From NCBI GenBank assembly GCA_947561395.2, contig OX387183.1:30678853-30742852 (forward strand): a stretch of 64,000 nucleotides of DNA. The letters are read 5' to 3'. Position numbers and translations under genes: made by a program. Positions 29,876 through 40,100 of this stretch are shown here, one piece after another (positions within the stretch are counted from its first letter, which is position 1; each line of letters begins with the position of its first letter). The DNA comes from Buxus sempervirens (lineage: Eukaryota; Streptophyta; Magnoliopsida; Buxales; Buxaceae). Below the pieces are notes generated by a model. That model made no database searches. It saw nothing but the letters and a program-made list of their open reading frames with translations, and was not told the DNA's origin.

Positions 29876-31025
29876 AAATAACACGTAAAGACGCTCCATC
29901 TCTACCTCCTCCTCCTCCATCTCCACCTTCATCTTCTCCTCCATCTCTTCCCCCATCTCCATCTCCACTTTCACCTTCTCCATCTCCTCCATCTGTTCGT
30001 GAGCACCCCCCCCCCCCCCCTTCTGTTCGTGTCCGGACGCTCATACTCCTGTTCAATCCCTTGCTCCTCCATCTCCAGCACCTCCACCACCTATTCATGT
30101 CCTCCATCATCTCCACCTTCTGGTCGAGGGCTTCCTCTCGTTTGTGACCACCTATTCGTGTCCACCTGCTCCAGCTCATTTTCCGGTTCAGGACTTCCTG
30201 TTCGTGTCCCCCTCCCTCTCTGATTTGTCCTTTCCACCTTGTCGTGTGCTTCCTTTCGTGTCTGTTCACGAGCTTTGGATCTGAAGCATTTGGTTCGTGG
30301 GTTTGCTGTTCCTGTTCCTGCGTTATTGCTGTTCTTGCCTGGTTCCGTGTTTTCTGTTCGTGAAGCATCTGGTTCCGTGTTTTCTGTTCGTGAATCTATT
30401 CTGTTCGTGATTATTGTTCGTGGTCTCCTCTTCCTGGTTCTTTCCTCGTGGCTTCCTAGCTCTAAGGTTCCGTGGAGGCTATTGTTCGTGGAAATTATTG
30501 TTCATGAGTTCGTGAAGATTTGTTCGTGTAGTTTGTTCGGGGTTTAGTGTTCTTCTATGCATGGCACCTTGTTAGTGGTTCGTCGCACCTTGTTCGTGAG
30601 TCTGAGCAGATTGTTCGTGAAGATTGTCCGTGGATATTATTGTTCGTCTGGTGGGTTCCTGTCCGTGGAGATTATTGTTCGTCTGTTGAGATCCTGTCCG
30701 TGGAGATTATCGTTCGAAGGTTCTGTTTGTGGGATTCCGAACAGAAGAAGGTTCCAATCTTTGTCCGAAGGTTCTGTTTGAAGTTTCTATTCGAAGGTTC
30801 TGTTCGTGAGCATCGTTAGTGGGAGTTTATGTTTCAGTTTAGTGGTCTGTTCATGAGCATCGTTCAAACGTTTCGTAAGCAGCAGTCGTGGTTTCAAGAT
30901 CAGTTGGTGCTTCTTGGCCGAGGGACCTAAGGTTTCTGGACGTGGTGACTGTGCTTCTGTCTGTGGGTTCTGTTCGTGGTTATCAGAGTCCGTCTCCGAG
31001 CTTCGTTGGTTCTTCGATGGTCTAG
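29876..31025 (+). promoter_or_regulatory. LINE I1 5' UTR with CTCCTCCAT and TTCGTG repeats
   Basis: The first 130 bases are pyrimidine-rich runs of CTCCTCCATCTCC type, followed by 15 C at 30006-30020. From 29996 to 30980 the hexamer TTCGTG occurs about 17 times by eye, often as CTGTTCGTG or ATTGTTCGTGG. Random expectation is about one in four kilobases. The same hexamer is dense in the 5' UTRs of LINEs L, N and O. It is presumably an internal promoter or RNA element of these LINEs, because LINEs must carry their promoter inside the transcribed region. Confidence 0.6.
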
Positions 31026-31607
31026 ATGATTGCTCCGGAAATCCCTGAAATGGGTTCTCATGCTGTGTCTGATTTACTGGCCGAAGTGGCTTCTCCTTCC
31101 CCGGCGGCCAGGTTCTCCAACTCCGTCTGTTGCTAATAAGACAAATAATCGGCAAGCTAGTGCGCCGATGACTACACATGGGAGCCCTGATCGCCGATCC
31201 TCGTTTGAGACCTTGTTCCCGCCTTTGCCCCCTGCTACCTGTGCGAGCACTGGCCAGACCAGCAGCGGGTTTGTCGCTGCCCAGGTCTGCTCGGCCTGCT
31301 GTATCAGGTCAGAGTGACAGATGCCCATTTTAGTTCTGCTCCTTTGAGTTGCAATGTGGAGAAATCGAGCTCATCCCGAATTGGTAAGTCTTGGTCTGAC
31401 TTATTTCAAAGTGAGCTGGCGGATAAAACTAAGCTTACCTATGTTGAACCAAGGATTGTTGAAGGCCGTGTTGTGGTTACTCCACCTCAGGACGTGATTA
31501 ACCAAGGAGTGCACATTTGGAAAGGTTGCCTAGTTGGCTATTTTTTGGACAGAAGTCTACCACTTAACACTATCAAAAATCTTGCTGCTAAGATGTGGGG
31601 CAAGGTT
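31026..31607 (+). pseudogene. LINE I1 ORF1, N-terminal part, frameshifted
   Basis: The first ATG is at 31026. The leading frame stops after about 37 codons. The neighbouring frame gives a Ser/Pro-rich N-terminus with FPPLPP, as in the N and O ORF1 proteins, and the frame from 31314 gives the DUF4283-like start (PPQDVINQGVHIWKGCLVGYFLD). At least two frameshifts are needed to join them. LINE J interrupts the sequence at 31608 inside the KMWGKV block. Confidence 0.78.
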
Positions 31608-32107
31608 TTTTTTTTTTTTTGGAAAATAAGTCCAAGTAATATATTAAAGAAAGATATTTATAATGGAGAGTAGAAACACAAGTTGAAAAAACAACAAACT
31701 AGCCCATACATGGCTGCCAATAACATACTACACTATGCTGAACAGAAACATAGAACACAAGGGAAAACTCGGACCAGTACTTATGGCATGCATTCCCAAC
31801 TCAAGCTCCAATTATTGATAAGCTGTCTATGTAGAGAAGAGTCAGGTAGGTACACTCGCTCTGTGTTTGCCTTAATACATACATCAGATATTATGCTTGA
31901 TTTCACGGCTTGCCATGGCAGATAGCTGTTCTTGAAGATCCTGCTATTCCTTTCCCTCCAAACATGGTACACTGTCGCCGCAAGAGATACCTTAAAGAGT
32001 GCTCGGGCTTTTACATGGCCCACTTTCAATGATGCTGCCCATTGAATAGTTTCCATCCAAGATCGGTTTACCCTGTTGAGGCAATTAAGATGAAGAATAT
32101 GGTGTCT
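31608..32107 (-). mobile_element. LINE J, 500-bp 5'-truncated L1-clade element
   Basis: A minus-strand LINE end inserted in ORF1 of I1. The perfect 16-bp duplication GATGTGGGGCAAGGTT lies at 31592-31607 and 32108-32123. The tail is seen as T to 31620 and the sense 3' box is GGACTTATTTTCC. It belongs with H and O by its SLHRQL tail. Confidence 0.93.
31781..32107 (-). pseudogene. LINE J ORF2, last 109 codons
   Basis: One open frame from the truncation to a stop at 31781. It contains the VYHVWRERNSRIFKNSYLPWQ block and the C-terminal DSSLHRQLINNW motif. It lies after the zinc motif of ORF2, so no domain with known activity remains. It is a dead-on-arrival copy. Confidence 0.88.
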
Positions 32108-32123
32108 GATGTGGGGCAAGGTT

Positions 32124-32815
32124 GAGGTTATCAGCATTGAGAATGGGTTTTATATCCTTCGGTTTGCTTCCTCCTTGGTTAGAGACAAGGTTCTTAAACA
32201 AGGACCTTGGTACATGGCAGGCAGATTATTGGTCATCAAAGAATGGGAGCCTAATCTACTGCTAGAGAAGTCCCAATTAACGAAAGTTCCAATCTGGGTT
32301 AAATTTTTTAATGTGCCACTCCAGCTATGGACTCCATCAGGGCTCAGCATTGTGGCTAGTGGGATTGGCAAGCCTTTATTCCTGGATGAGATGACAGAGA
32401 ACCGTTCCAAACTGAGTTTTGCTCGAGTTTGTGTGGAAGTGGACACCAAGTGTGCTTACCCGGACAAAATTTATATCCATCATGAAGAGGACAGTGTACC
32501 CGAATCAGTAATCACCATTGAGTATGGTTGGAAGCCAGTCAAGTGCAACGTATGCAATGTGTTTGGTCATGCCGCTTCTCGTTGTTCCAGGGTGAGGGCT
32601 AGAGAGTGGAGGCCAACTGGAAGAGTGTTTTCTACTGTTCATGATGTCTCTGAGTTGCCGGAAGGAAGTATCGAGGAAGGGGAAGTTCATGAAGTAGTGT
32701 TGGCTACTACTGAGCAAGAGCATGTTGGCTTGTCTCATTGTGAGGCCGGGTCTGACTTAGATGCACCTGAATTCGTCCCACCTAATCCAGATAATATGGT
32801 GCTGTTGGCCGAATC
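32124..32815 (+). pseudogene. LINE I1 ORF1, middle part with CCHC knuckle
   Basis: Continuation of ORF1 after LINE J. DUF4283-like blocks are FYILRFASS, GPWYMAGRLL, VPIWVKFFNVPLQLWTPSGL and GKPLFLDEM. The knuckle CX2CX4HX4C (CNVCNVFGHAASRC) lies at about 32549-32590. An acidic linker follows to LINE L at 32816. The frame is open across this part, and it joins to 43668 after removal of LINE L. Confidence 0.85.
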
Positions 32816-33042
32816 TTTTTTTTTTTGAACGTTAATTCAAAGATGCATTAATAAACAAAAATATACAATGGGGGCCAGTCAAGAGTCCAAGGTGGAGGCT
32901 CCACACAGACACAAGGCAAGGTACAAAGACCTACAAAGGACCACTCGCACACCCAACGAAGAACCAAGACAAACACCACCCCTAATCAGACAATGGAACA
33001 AAAAGACACCTTTTACCAACACAAACACTAGCCCGCCAACAA

Positions 33043-33136
33043 GCTAGACACGCATTCGCCAATCAAGGCCCCAATCATGTACTATCTGCCGATTTCGTGG
33101 GGAGTCTTTAACCACAATACTCCGGTTGCAGCAAAC
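33043..33136 (-). pseudogene. LINE L ORF2, last codons
   Basis: The C-terminal end of LINE L ORF2, separated from the rest by LINE I2. In minus sense it reads VKDSPRNRQIVHDWGLDW and stops at 33043. This motif matches the C-termini of LINEs A, C and D (VKDTPRNR). Together with 37185 onward it completes the protein. Confidence 0.85.
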
Positions 33137-33151
33137 AGCTTTAACATCTGT

Positions 33152-33189
33152 ATTGTGAAGCGCCGAACCAGTATTCGGCGCTTCAAAAT
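33152..33189. repeat. 16-bp near-perfect inverted repeat at the 5' junction of LINE I2
   Basis: ATTGTGAAGCGCCGAA (33152-33167) and TTCGGCGCTTCAAAAT (33174-33189) are complementary at 15 of 16 positions, around the loop CCAGTA. The right arm is native ORF1 coding sequence of I2; most of the left arm is not expected from any LINE. It looks like a snap-back extension made as the cDNA end folded on itself. Confidence 0.85.
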
Positions 33190-33360
33190 GATGCCTTGAT
33201 TGAGATGGTGGAATCCTCGTCAGGAAGTGGTGGGAAAAAGGCTAAGGCTAAGAGAAGGAAGAAAGGGGTTCTGTTGGTGGATGAAATCGCCATGAAGGAG
33301 GCTAGGAAGGCCCTGGCTTCTAAGCATGCAGAGATTGGTCCTTCTTTTAATTCCTTATGA
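33166..33360 (+). pseudogene. LINE I2 ORF1, 3' remnant
   Basis: The frame reads NQYSALQND from 33166, then a Ser/Gly linker, a basic KAKAKRRKKG stretch and LLVDEIAMKEARK, ending at the TGA 33358-33360. The NQYSAL block corresponds to NQFHALG, NQFEVLN and similar in other ORF1 tails. The knuckle and DUF4283-like domain are lost by truncation. Its stop overlaps the ORF2 ATG by four bases. Confidence 0.82.
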
Positions 33361-36300
33361 TTAAGTGGGCTACTTGGAACATAAGAGGGTTGAATGACAC
33401 TGCTAAGCAGTGTGAGGTGAGATCTCTTATCCAGAAAAACAAAATCAACTTAATCTGTATTGTGGAGACTAAAGTAAGGAGTATAAATAAAGCGATGGTG
33501 CTATCTACTATTTGTCCTTCATGGAATTCGGTGGATAATTATGCTAAGGCCTTGAAAGGCCGAATATGGGTGTGCTGGAACCCGAATGATATGGTCCTTA
33601 GTCCTTGCTTTGTCTCGGATCAAATGATTCATTGTCAGATTGGTCTCCTTTCAACTCAACAGGCATGCATGGCTTCTTTTGTTTATGCAATGAATGATTT
33701 CAGAATGCGGAGATCGCTATGGTATGACATCAAAAGCTTAAACCCAGGATGTCCTTGGATCATTATGGGTGACTTCAACTGCGTTAGAAGTGCCCAAGAG
33801 AAGTGTGGGGGAAAACAAATTAATGGGAAGGCAACCAAAGAGTTTAACGAGATAATTGATTATTGCTGTCTCTCAGATCTGAAATACAAGGGTGCAATGC
33901 ATACATGGAGCAACAAGAGCACAGGTACAAACTTAATACAATGCAAATTGGATAGAGTGTTGATTAACCATGAGTGGCTGCAGGAATTTCCTAATTCTGA
34001 AGCTGAATTCATACCCCCGGGAATTTCTGACCATAGTGCAGTGATCGTCTCTATATCTCAAACCTTTGGTTCAGGGCCCAAGCCGTTCAAATTCTTCAAC
34101 TTTTGGTGTTTCCATGATCAGTTTATCCTTCTAGTGGAACACGCATGGTCTATACAGGTGAGAGGGTCTCCAATGTTTTGTCTTGTGCGGAAGTTGAAGG
34201 CCGTAAAATATGCCCTCAAAGAATGGAGCAGGCAGGAATTTACAAATCTGGAAGGCCAAGTACAGGCTATTAGAGACGAGCTTGAATTATGCCAAAGGAG
34301 CCATGCAACTAATCCTCAGGATTTGGCTTTCAGGGAAAAGGAAATGGAGCTATCTTCAAAGCTCATTGTTGGCGACAGGAATTTGGAAGCTCAACTGAAA
34401 CAGAAGAGTCGGGTTAGTTGGCTACGTGAAGGGGATTCAAATACGAGATTCTTCCATGCCTCCCTATCTAGTAGAAGAGCAAATAACAGAATCATATCAG
34501 TTTACGATGAGAAGGGGTCAAAATTTGTTGAATGGAAGGAGGTGCAAAGAGTGTTCGAGGATTTCTATGTTCGTCTATTGGGTACTCGGGATCCACTCCC
34601 TCGGCAAAATGGGGACATCAACCAATTCATCTCAAGAAGGCTTGACCCGGAGTCCTCGCTTGGCCTTATTTCGGAAGTCTCGGATGAAGAAATCAAATCA
34701 ACTTTATTTGGTCTCAAGCATGACAAGGCCCCAGGCCCGGATGGGTTTACTCCTATGTTCTTCAAGAAGGCATGGCACATTGTTGGTAGGGATACTCTTA
34801 AGGCTATCAAGAGCTTCTTCACTGATGGTCGTCTTCTTAAGCAGTTAAATGCAACTCTTCTCACCTTGGTCCCCAAGTGTCAGAATCCCACCTCAGTAGC
34901 AGATTACAGGCCAATTGCATGTGTGAATACAGTGTACAAGTGCATTGCTAAAATCATTGCGAATAGACTCAAGAACGTTGTTGAGAATCTGGTTGGAGAG
35001 TTCCAAACTGCTTTCATCCCTGGGAGAAAGATGGTGGATAACATCCTCATTGCTCAAGAGGTGCTCCACAACTACCACAAACACAATGGTTCACCTCGAT
35101 GTGCATTGAAGGTGGATATCAGGAAAGCGTTTGATTCAGTTCGATGGGACATTCTTCCTCCACTTCTTAAGGCAATGAATTTACCTGACAGATTTATTGG
35201 GTGGATCATGGAGTGTGTCACTTCACCAGCGTTCTCTCTTGTCTTAAATGGTGGCCTTGTGGGGTTTTTTAAAGGTGAGAGGGGACTTCGTCAGGGGGAT
35301 CCCTTATCCCCCTACCTCTTTGTTATGATCATGGAGCTATTCATGGGAATTTTAACGGCTCACTCTCAAAATGGGACTCTCTTCCACCCGAAATGCAGTA
35401 AAACTGGAGTTAGAGCTTTGTGTTTTGTTGATGACTTGATGATCTTTTCCAGACCAGACTTCGGGTCAATGGACTCTATCTTTCACTCTCTAGATTTGTT
35501 TGGGAACTTATCTGGTCTCCGAATCAATCCATCCAAAAGTCAGCTGTTCATGAGTGCCACTCCCTTGGATATTCAGTCCCAAATCGTGGACAGGTATGGG
35601 GTTGCCTTAGGTTCTCTTCCAGTTACTTATTTGGGGGTGCCAATTATATCTACAAGGTTAAGACTCATCGATTGTGAGCCTTTACTAATGAAGGTAAAGA
35701 ACAGAATTCAAGCTTGGAAGGCTCGATTCTTGTCGTATGCAGGAAGACTCCAATTGATCAAATCAGTTCTTTTTGCCATAGCAGTGAACTGGTTATCTGT
35801 GTTCTTCCTACCAAAGAGGGTTCTGGATGAGATTGATAAAATGTGCAGGAATTTCTTATGGTCTGGAGTTGAGACAAGAAGAAGAATTACTCCTGTGGCT
35901 TGGGCTGCCATTTGCTCCCCTAAGAGAGAAGGAGGGTTGGGGATCATCAACATTCATCACTGGAACAAGGCTGCTTTGAGTAGATACATTTGGCGTTTGG
36001 TTGTGGATGATAACTCCCCCTGGGTCCGATGGATAAAGGCTAATAACTTGAGGAACAAGTCGCTTTGGCAAGTGAAGACTCCAACCTCTACAACTTGGGC
36101 ATGGCGCAAGATCCTGAAATTAAGAGACACAATATCACGCTTCATCAAGATGAAGGTTGGAAATGGGAATAGAACCTCACTATGGTATGATAATTGGTTG
36201 TTTGATGATTCTATCTACACAAGGTATGGGGACCGAATAATCTATGATTCTGGACTTCCAAGGAATGCTAAAGTGGCTGCCATAATTGATGCTAATCAAT

Positions 36301-36992
36301 GGGAGCTGCCGGCCGTCTCTCATGACTTGATAGAGGTGGGAAACAAGCTTCACAACTCCATGCAGCCTGATTCTACCAAAGACGACCAAGTACTTTGGTT
36401 GCCTTCCCCTTTAGGGCGGTTTGCTATCAAAGATACTTACCATGCGCTTCGTATGAGTGGGCAAAAAGTGGGATGGTGGGACCTTGTTTGGTTTGATGGC
36501 AATGTCCCTAGACATGCGTTCTGCTTATGGCTTGCCATCCACAGAAGGTTGCTCACTCAGGATCTTCTACTCAGCCTCAATGTGGTAAGTTCTTCACAAT
36601 GCCCTTTCTGCAGGTTGCATGATGAGAATGTTGACCATCTCTTCTTTGGATGCTCGTACTCCAACCACATATGGGCTAACACATTGAAGAGGAATGGCAT
36701 TACAAGGACTTCAGCCTCATGGAGTAATACTATCGAGTGGGCTTCCAAGAGGTTCCGTGGGAAAAGGTTAGTTGACAAACTAAGGAAAGCTTCAATGGCA
36801 GTTGCGGTTTACCACCTTTGGAGGGAGAGGAATCGAAGGATCTTCCAAAATAAGGCGATGCCACCCCATGAGCTTGACAAATGGTTGATTATGGACCTTA
36901 GACTCAAGTTCTCTAGGGAGGAGAGGGACGATATGTGCCAAGAAGCCTCCCGAGTTTGCCAGAATTGGTGTATAACACCTACAGCACCTTAG
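33357..36992 (+). CDS. LINE I2 ORF2 protein: endonuclease, reverse transcriptase (FVDD), zf-RVT
   Basis: An uninterrupted 1211-aa ORF2. Endonuclease landmarks are WNIRGLNDTAKQ, VETKV, GDFNCVR and SDHSA. The reverse transcriptase runs from KAPGPDGF (about aa 459) through AFIPGRK, KAFDSVRW, LRQGDPLSPY and the active-site motif. That motif reads FVDD (about aa 690) where the other copies have FADD; both aspartates are kept, so activity is not excluded. The zf-RVT motif is CPFCRLHDENVDHLFFGC (about aa 1085). The protein ends NWCITPTAP. The ATG overlaps the ORF1 stop as ATGA. Confidence 0.92.
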   Translation: MIKWATWNIRGLNDTAKQCEVRSLIQKNKINLICIVETKVRSINKAMVLSTICPSWNSVDNYAKALKGRIWVCWNPNDMVLSPCFVSDQMIHCQIGLLSTQQACMASFVYAMNDFRMRRSLWYDIKSLNPGCPWIIMGDFNCVRSAQEKCGGKQINGKATKEFNEIIDYCCLSDLKYKGAMHTWSNKSTGTNLIQCKLDRVLINHEWLQEFPNSEAEFIPPGISDHSAVIVSISQTFGSGPKPFKFFNFWCFHDQFILLVEHAWSIQVRGSPMFCLVRKLKAVKYALKEWSRQEFTNLEGQVQAIRDELELCQRSHATNPQDLAFREKEMELSSKLIVGDRNLEAQLKQKSRVSWLREGDSNTRFFHASLSSRRANNRIISVYDEKGSKFVEWKEVQRVFEDFYVRLLGTRDPLPRQNGDINQFISRRLDPESSLGLISEVSDEEIKSTLFGLKHDKAPGPDGFTPMFFKKAWHIVGRDTLKAIKSFFTDGRLLKQLNATLLTLVPKCQNPTSVADYRPIACVNTVYKCIAKIIANRLKNVVENLVGEFQTAFIPGRKMVDNILIAQEVLHNYHKHNGSPRCALKVDIRKAFDSVRWDILPPLLKAMNLPDRFIGWIMECVTSPAFSLVLNGGLVGFFKGERGLRQGDPLSPYLFVMIMELFMGILTAHSQNGTLFHPKCSKTGVRALCFVDDLMIFSRPDFGSMDSIFHSLDLFGNLSGLRINPSKSQLFMSATPLDIQSQIVDRYGVALGSLPVTYLGVPIISTRLRLIDCEPLLMKVKNRIQAWKARFLSYAGRLQLIKSVLFAIAVNWLSVFFLPKRVLDEIDKMCRNFLWSGVETRRRITPVAWAAICSPKREGGLGIINIHHWNKAALSRYIWRLVVDDNSPWVRWIKANNLRNKSLWQVKTPTSTTWAWRKILKLRDTISRFIKMKVGNGNRTSLWYDNWLFDDSIYTRYGDRIIYDSGLPRNAKVAAIIDANQWELPAVSHDLIEVGNKLHNSMQPDSTKDDQVLWLPSPLGRFAIKDTYHALRMSGQKVGWWDLVWFDGNVPRHAFCLWLAIHRRLLTQDLLLSLNVVSSSQCPFCRLHDENVDHLFFGCSYSNHIWANTLKRNGITRTSASWSNTIEWASKRFRGKRLVDKLRKASMAVAVYHLWRERNRRIFQNKAMPPHELDKWLIMDLRLKFSREERDDMCQEASRVCQNWCITPTAP

Positions 36993-37184
36993 TGCGTTCC
37001 ATGGTTTCCTTTCATGTGTCTCACTTAGTGACACATGTTTGGTGATTTTGTCATGTCTATGTCGTTTGCCGGTAGATGCATGTTTGGTTGTTTTTCCATT
37101 TGCCTTGGGCTTCAGCTTGTACATATCTTTTCCTTAATATAATCTTTGGACTTAATTTCCAAAAAAAAAGCTTTAACATCTGTA

Positions 37185-40100
37185 ACAATATAGCTCAAGA
37201 CCACTTCTGGAGGGAGATAGATGTTCTTGAAGACACGTCGATTTCTTTCAATCCAAATATGATAAACTAGAGCTGCAAATGAGAGCTTAGCAAGTCTTAT
37301 AGTGGGGGACTTACCCGTGAATCTCCTTGCTGCCCATAATGCGACCCCGTCCCAAGGACGGTTCGTTGTAGCAATGGCATTCATATACGCATGACTTGCT
37401 GCCAAATTTTCGAACTGTACTCACACTGGAACAAAAGATGTTGCTGGTCCTCATCACACCTTCTACACAGCACACATGTAACCTGAGTGATCACTCCCCA
37501 TTTTGCCAATCTCTCCTTTGTGAGAAGTCTCCGGTGCAAAGCAAACCAGAGGATGAGTGCATGCCTAGGGATGTGACCTGCAAACCACACCAAGTGATAC
37601 CAAGGAACCGCAGGTTTGTCCTCCTCCAAGGCCTTGTACGCTGAAGCCATCTGAAATGTGTCTGAGTTTGTGGGGCACCAGATGGTTTGGTCCTGTCGTT
37701 CACTATTAAGGCGTGGGAGCTCGTTCAAATGACTCCATATTTCCAAGAGATCTGGAGAAACAGAAACTGGAATGTTCCACTCGTTGTTATCAATACTTTG
37801 CTACCAATGGTCCATGGGGATGCCAATTATCATACCACAATGAGGTGCTCTTGCCATTGAACACCCTTTTCTTAATGAGGTTGACTGCATGCTCTCTAAT
37901 ATTGAGTACCTTTCGCCATATCCACGAGCAACCACTGGGACACCGTAATGCCCAAAAATTTCTATCCCTTATGAGATGTCTTTGCACCCACAAAACCCAA
38001 AGGTTAGATGAGTTAGTCACAACAAGCCATACATACCTCATTATTGCACTTTTGTTCCACAACTGCAAATTGAATAACCCAAGACCTCCTTGATGCTTAG
38101 GCGGGCACACAGTAGCCCAATTCACTGGAGATATTTTCTTTCCCCTCATCTCTGAACCTGACCATAGGAATTTCCTACACATGCTCTCAAGTTCTCGAAT
38201 CACCTTCTTAGGAAGAATGAAAGTGGACAACCATTGCACCTTGATGGAAAAAAGGACAGACTTGACAAGTAATAGCCGACCAGCGTATGACAAGAATCGA
38301 CCCCTCCAAGAATGAGTCCTAGCCTTCATTCTTTCAATAAGAGGTTGGCAATGGGCAGATGTTAGCTTTGTAGAGATTAATGGCAGCCCCAAGTACTTCA
38401 CCGGCAATTCACCAACTGAAAACTCAGCTACCTGTTTCACCAACTCTAACATGTTTTCATCCACTCCACTAGTGAAAATTACACTCTTGTCCTTATTAAC
38501 GTGAAGTCTCGATACCTCAGTAAAGGATCTCAAGGCCTCCACAATACACGAAACAGATGTAGGATCTCCATGAGAGAAGAGGAACAGATCATCCGCAAAG
38601 CACAACATCTTCACATTTGGATCACGACACCTGGAGTGATGCTTGTACTGCAAAGCCGTTTTCTCTTCAAGAATAACATGACAAAGCTCCATGACAAGCA
38701 CAAATAAATACGGGGATATAGGATCCCCTTGCCGTATACCTTTAGTGCTTTTGAAGAACCCCACTAAGCTGCCATTCAACATTATAGAGAAGTATGGAGT
38801 TGACACACACTCCATTATCCATGAAATGAAATTCGGGGGAAAGTTCATACCTTGGAGGGTAGCCCTAATACATCCCCAATCAATCGTTTCAAAGGCCTTC
38901 TTAAGGTCCACTTTGATTGCACACTTCTGATGGTTGCTTTTAAGGTAGTAGTTGTTCATAATCTCATGAGTGAGCAACACATTGTCCACAAGTCTTCTTC
39001 CAGGTATGAAGGCAGACTGGTACTGTCCCACTAAGTCCCCCACAACACTCTTCAATCTGTTGGCCAGGATCTTTGCTATACACTTGTATAATGTATTAAC
39101 ACAAGATATTGGACAATAGTCTCCAACCTTTGCTAGGTTCAAGACCTTTGGGACGAGGGTTAGTGAAGAACAATTCATTTGCTTAAGAATCTTACCCGAT
39201 TGGAAGAAACTCCTGACTGCGGCCATACACTCTTCTCCAATGATGTTCCATGCTTTCTTGAAGAAACAAGCTGTAAACCCATCAGGTCCTGGAGCCTTGT
39301 CATCCTTGAGTGCAAAGATAGTGTCCCTAATTTCCTCATTAGACACGTCTTTAGTTAACATGTCCCACTGCTCAAGGTTAAGAGTTCTTTTGAACCTGGG
39401 TAGCGGGCAGGAAGCATGAATCTGTCCTCCACAAAGCAAGTCCTTGTAGTGGTTAAGAAACTGTACCTTAATACCTTCTGGATCAGTTATTTGCTGCCCC
39501 TCCTCCGTACAGACACTGAGTATGCTATTCCTGGATCTCCTTTCCATTAGTGTATTGAAAAAGAACGCATTATTGGAGTCTCCCTCATTCAACCATTGCA
39601 CCCTGGATTTTTGTCTAAGCTGAGCCTCCTCATCACGGGTAGCCTTGGCCAATCGATCTCTAAGGACATAATCTTGTTGAACCAGCTCACAGTCAAGAGG
39701 ATTAGCATGCAATTTGTCTTGACAGTCCTTGAGCTCACTACGAATGGCATGCACATGATTGGTGATATCTTTGAACTTCTTTTCTCTACTCCATTGCTTG
39801 AGCTTCACCTTCAACAGCTTGAGCTTACTTGTAACAATGAACATTGGGGAGCCCCTAATGTGAGACGCCCATACCTCAGCAACAAGTGGCAAAAACTCAT
39901 CATACTTAGTCCAAAAATTAAAGAACCGAAATGGCACACCACCCCCTAGCCGCCGCTGGAATATAGTAACCACTATAGGACAATGGTCAGATATCCCCTC
40001 GTTCAAGAACTCAGCTTCGGAACAGTTAAATTCAGAAAGCCAAGTTGAGTTAACCAATGCCCTATCTAGCTTGGAACAAATTCTTCTACCACCACTACTA

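Larger units (their letters stand above)
33153..37168 (+). mobile_element. LINE I2, 5'-truncated L1-clade element with intact ORF2
   Basis: A plus-strand LINE inserted in LINE L. The 16-bp duplication AGCTTTAACATCTGTA lies at 33137-33152 and 37169-37184 (the first A is ambiguous with the tail). The A-tail is at 37161-37169 after GGACTTAATTTCC. It retains the last 64 codons of ORF1, all of ORF2 and the 3' UTR. The 5' junction carries an inverted repeat. Confidence 0.93.

Noticed and set aside
29799..30368. A 189-codon minus-strand reading frame, Gly/Asp/Glu-rich
   Set aside because: It is the antisense of CTCCTCCATC and TTCGTG repeats in the LINE I1 leader; composition explains the absence of stops, and no conserved domain is visible.
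30000..30980. TTCGTG repeats as a possible CRISPR-like array
   Set aside because: Spacing is irregular, the repeated word is only six to nine bases and the sequence is plant nuclear DNA.
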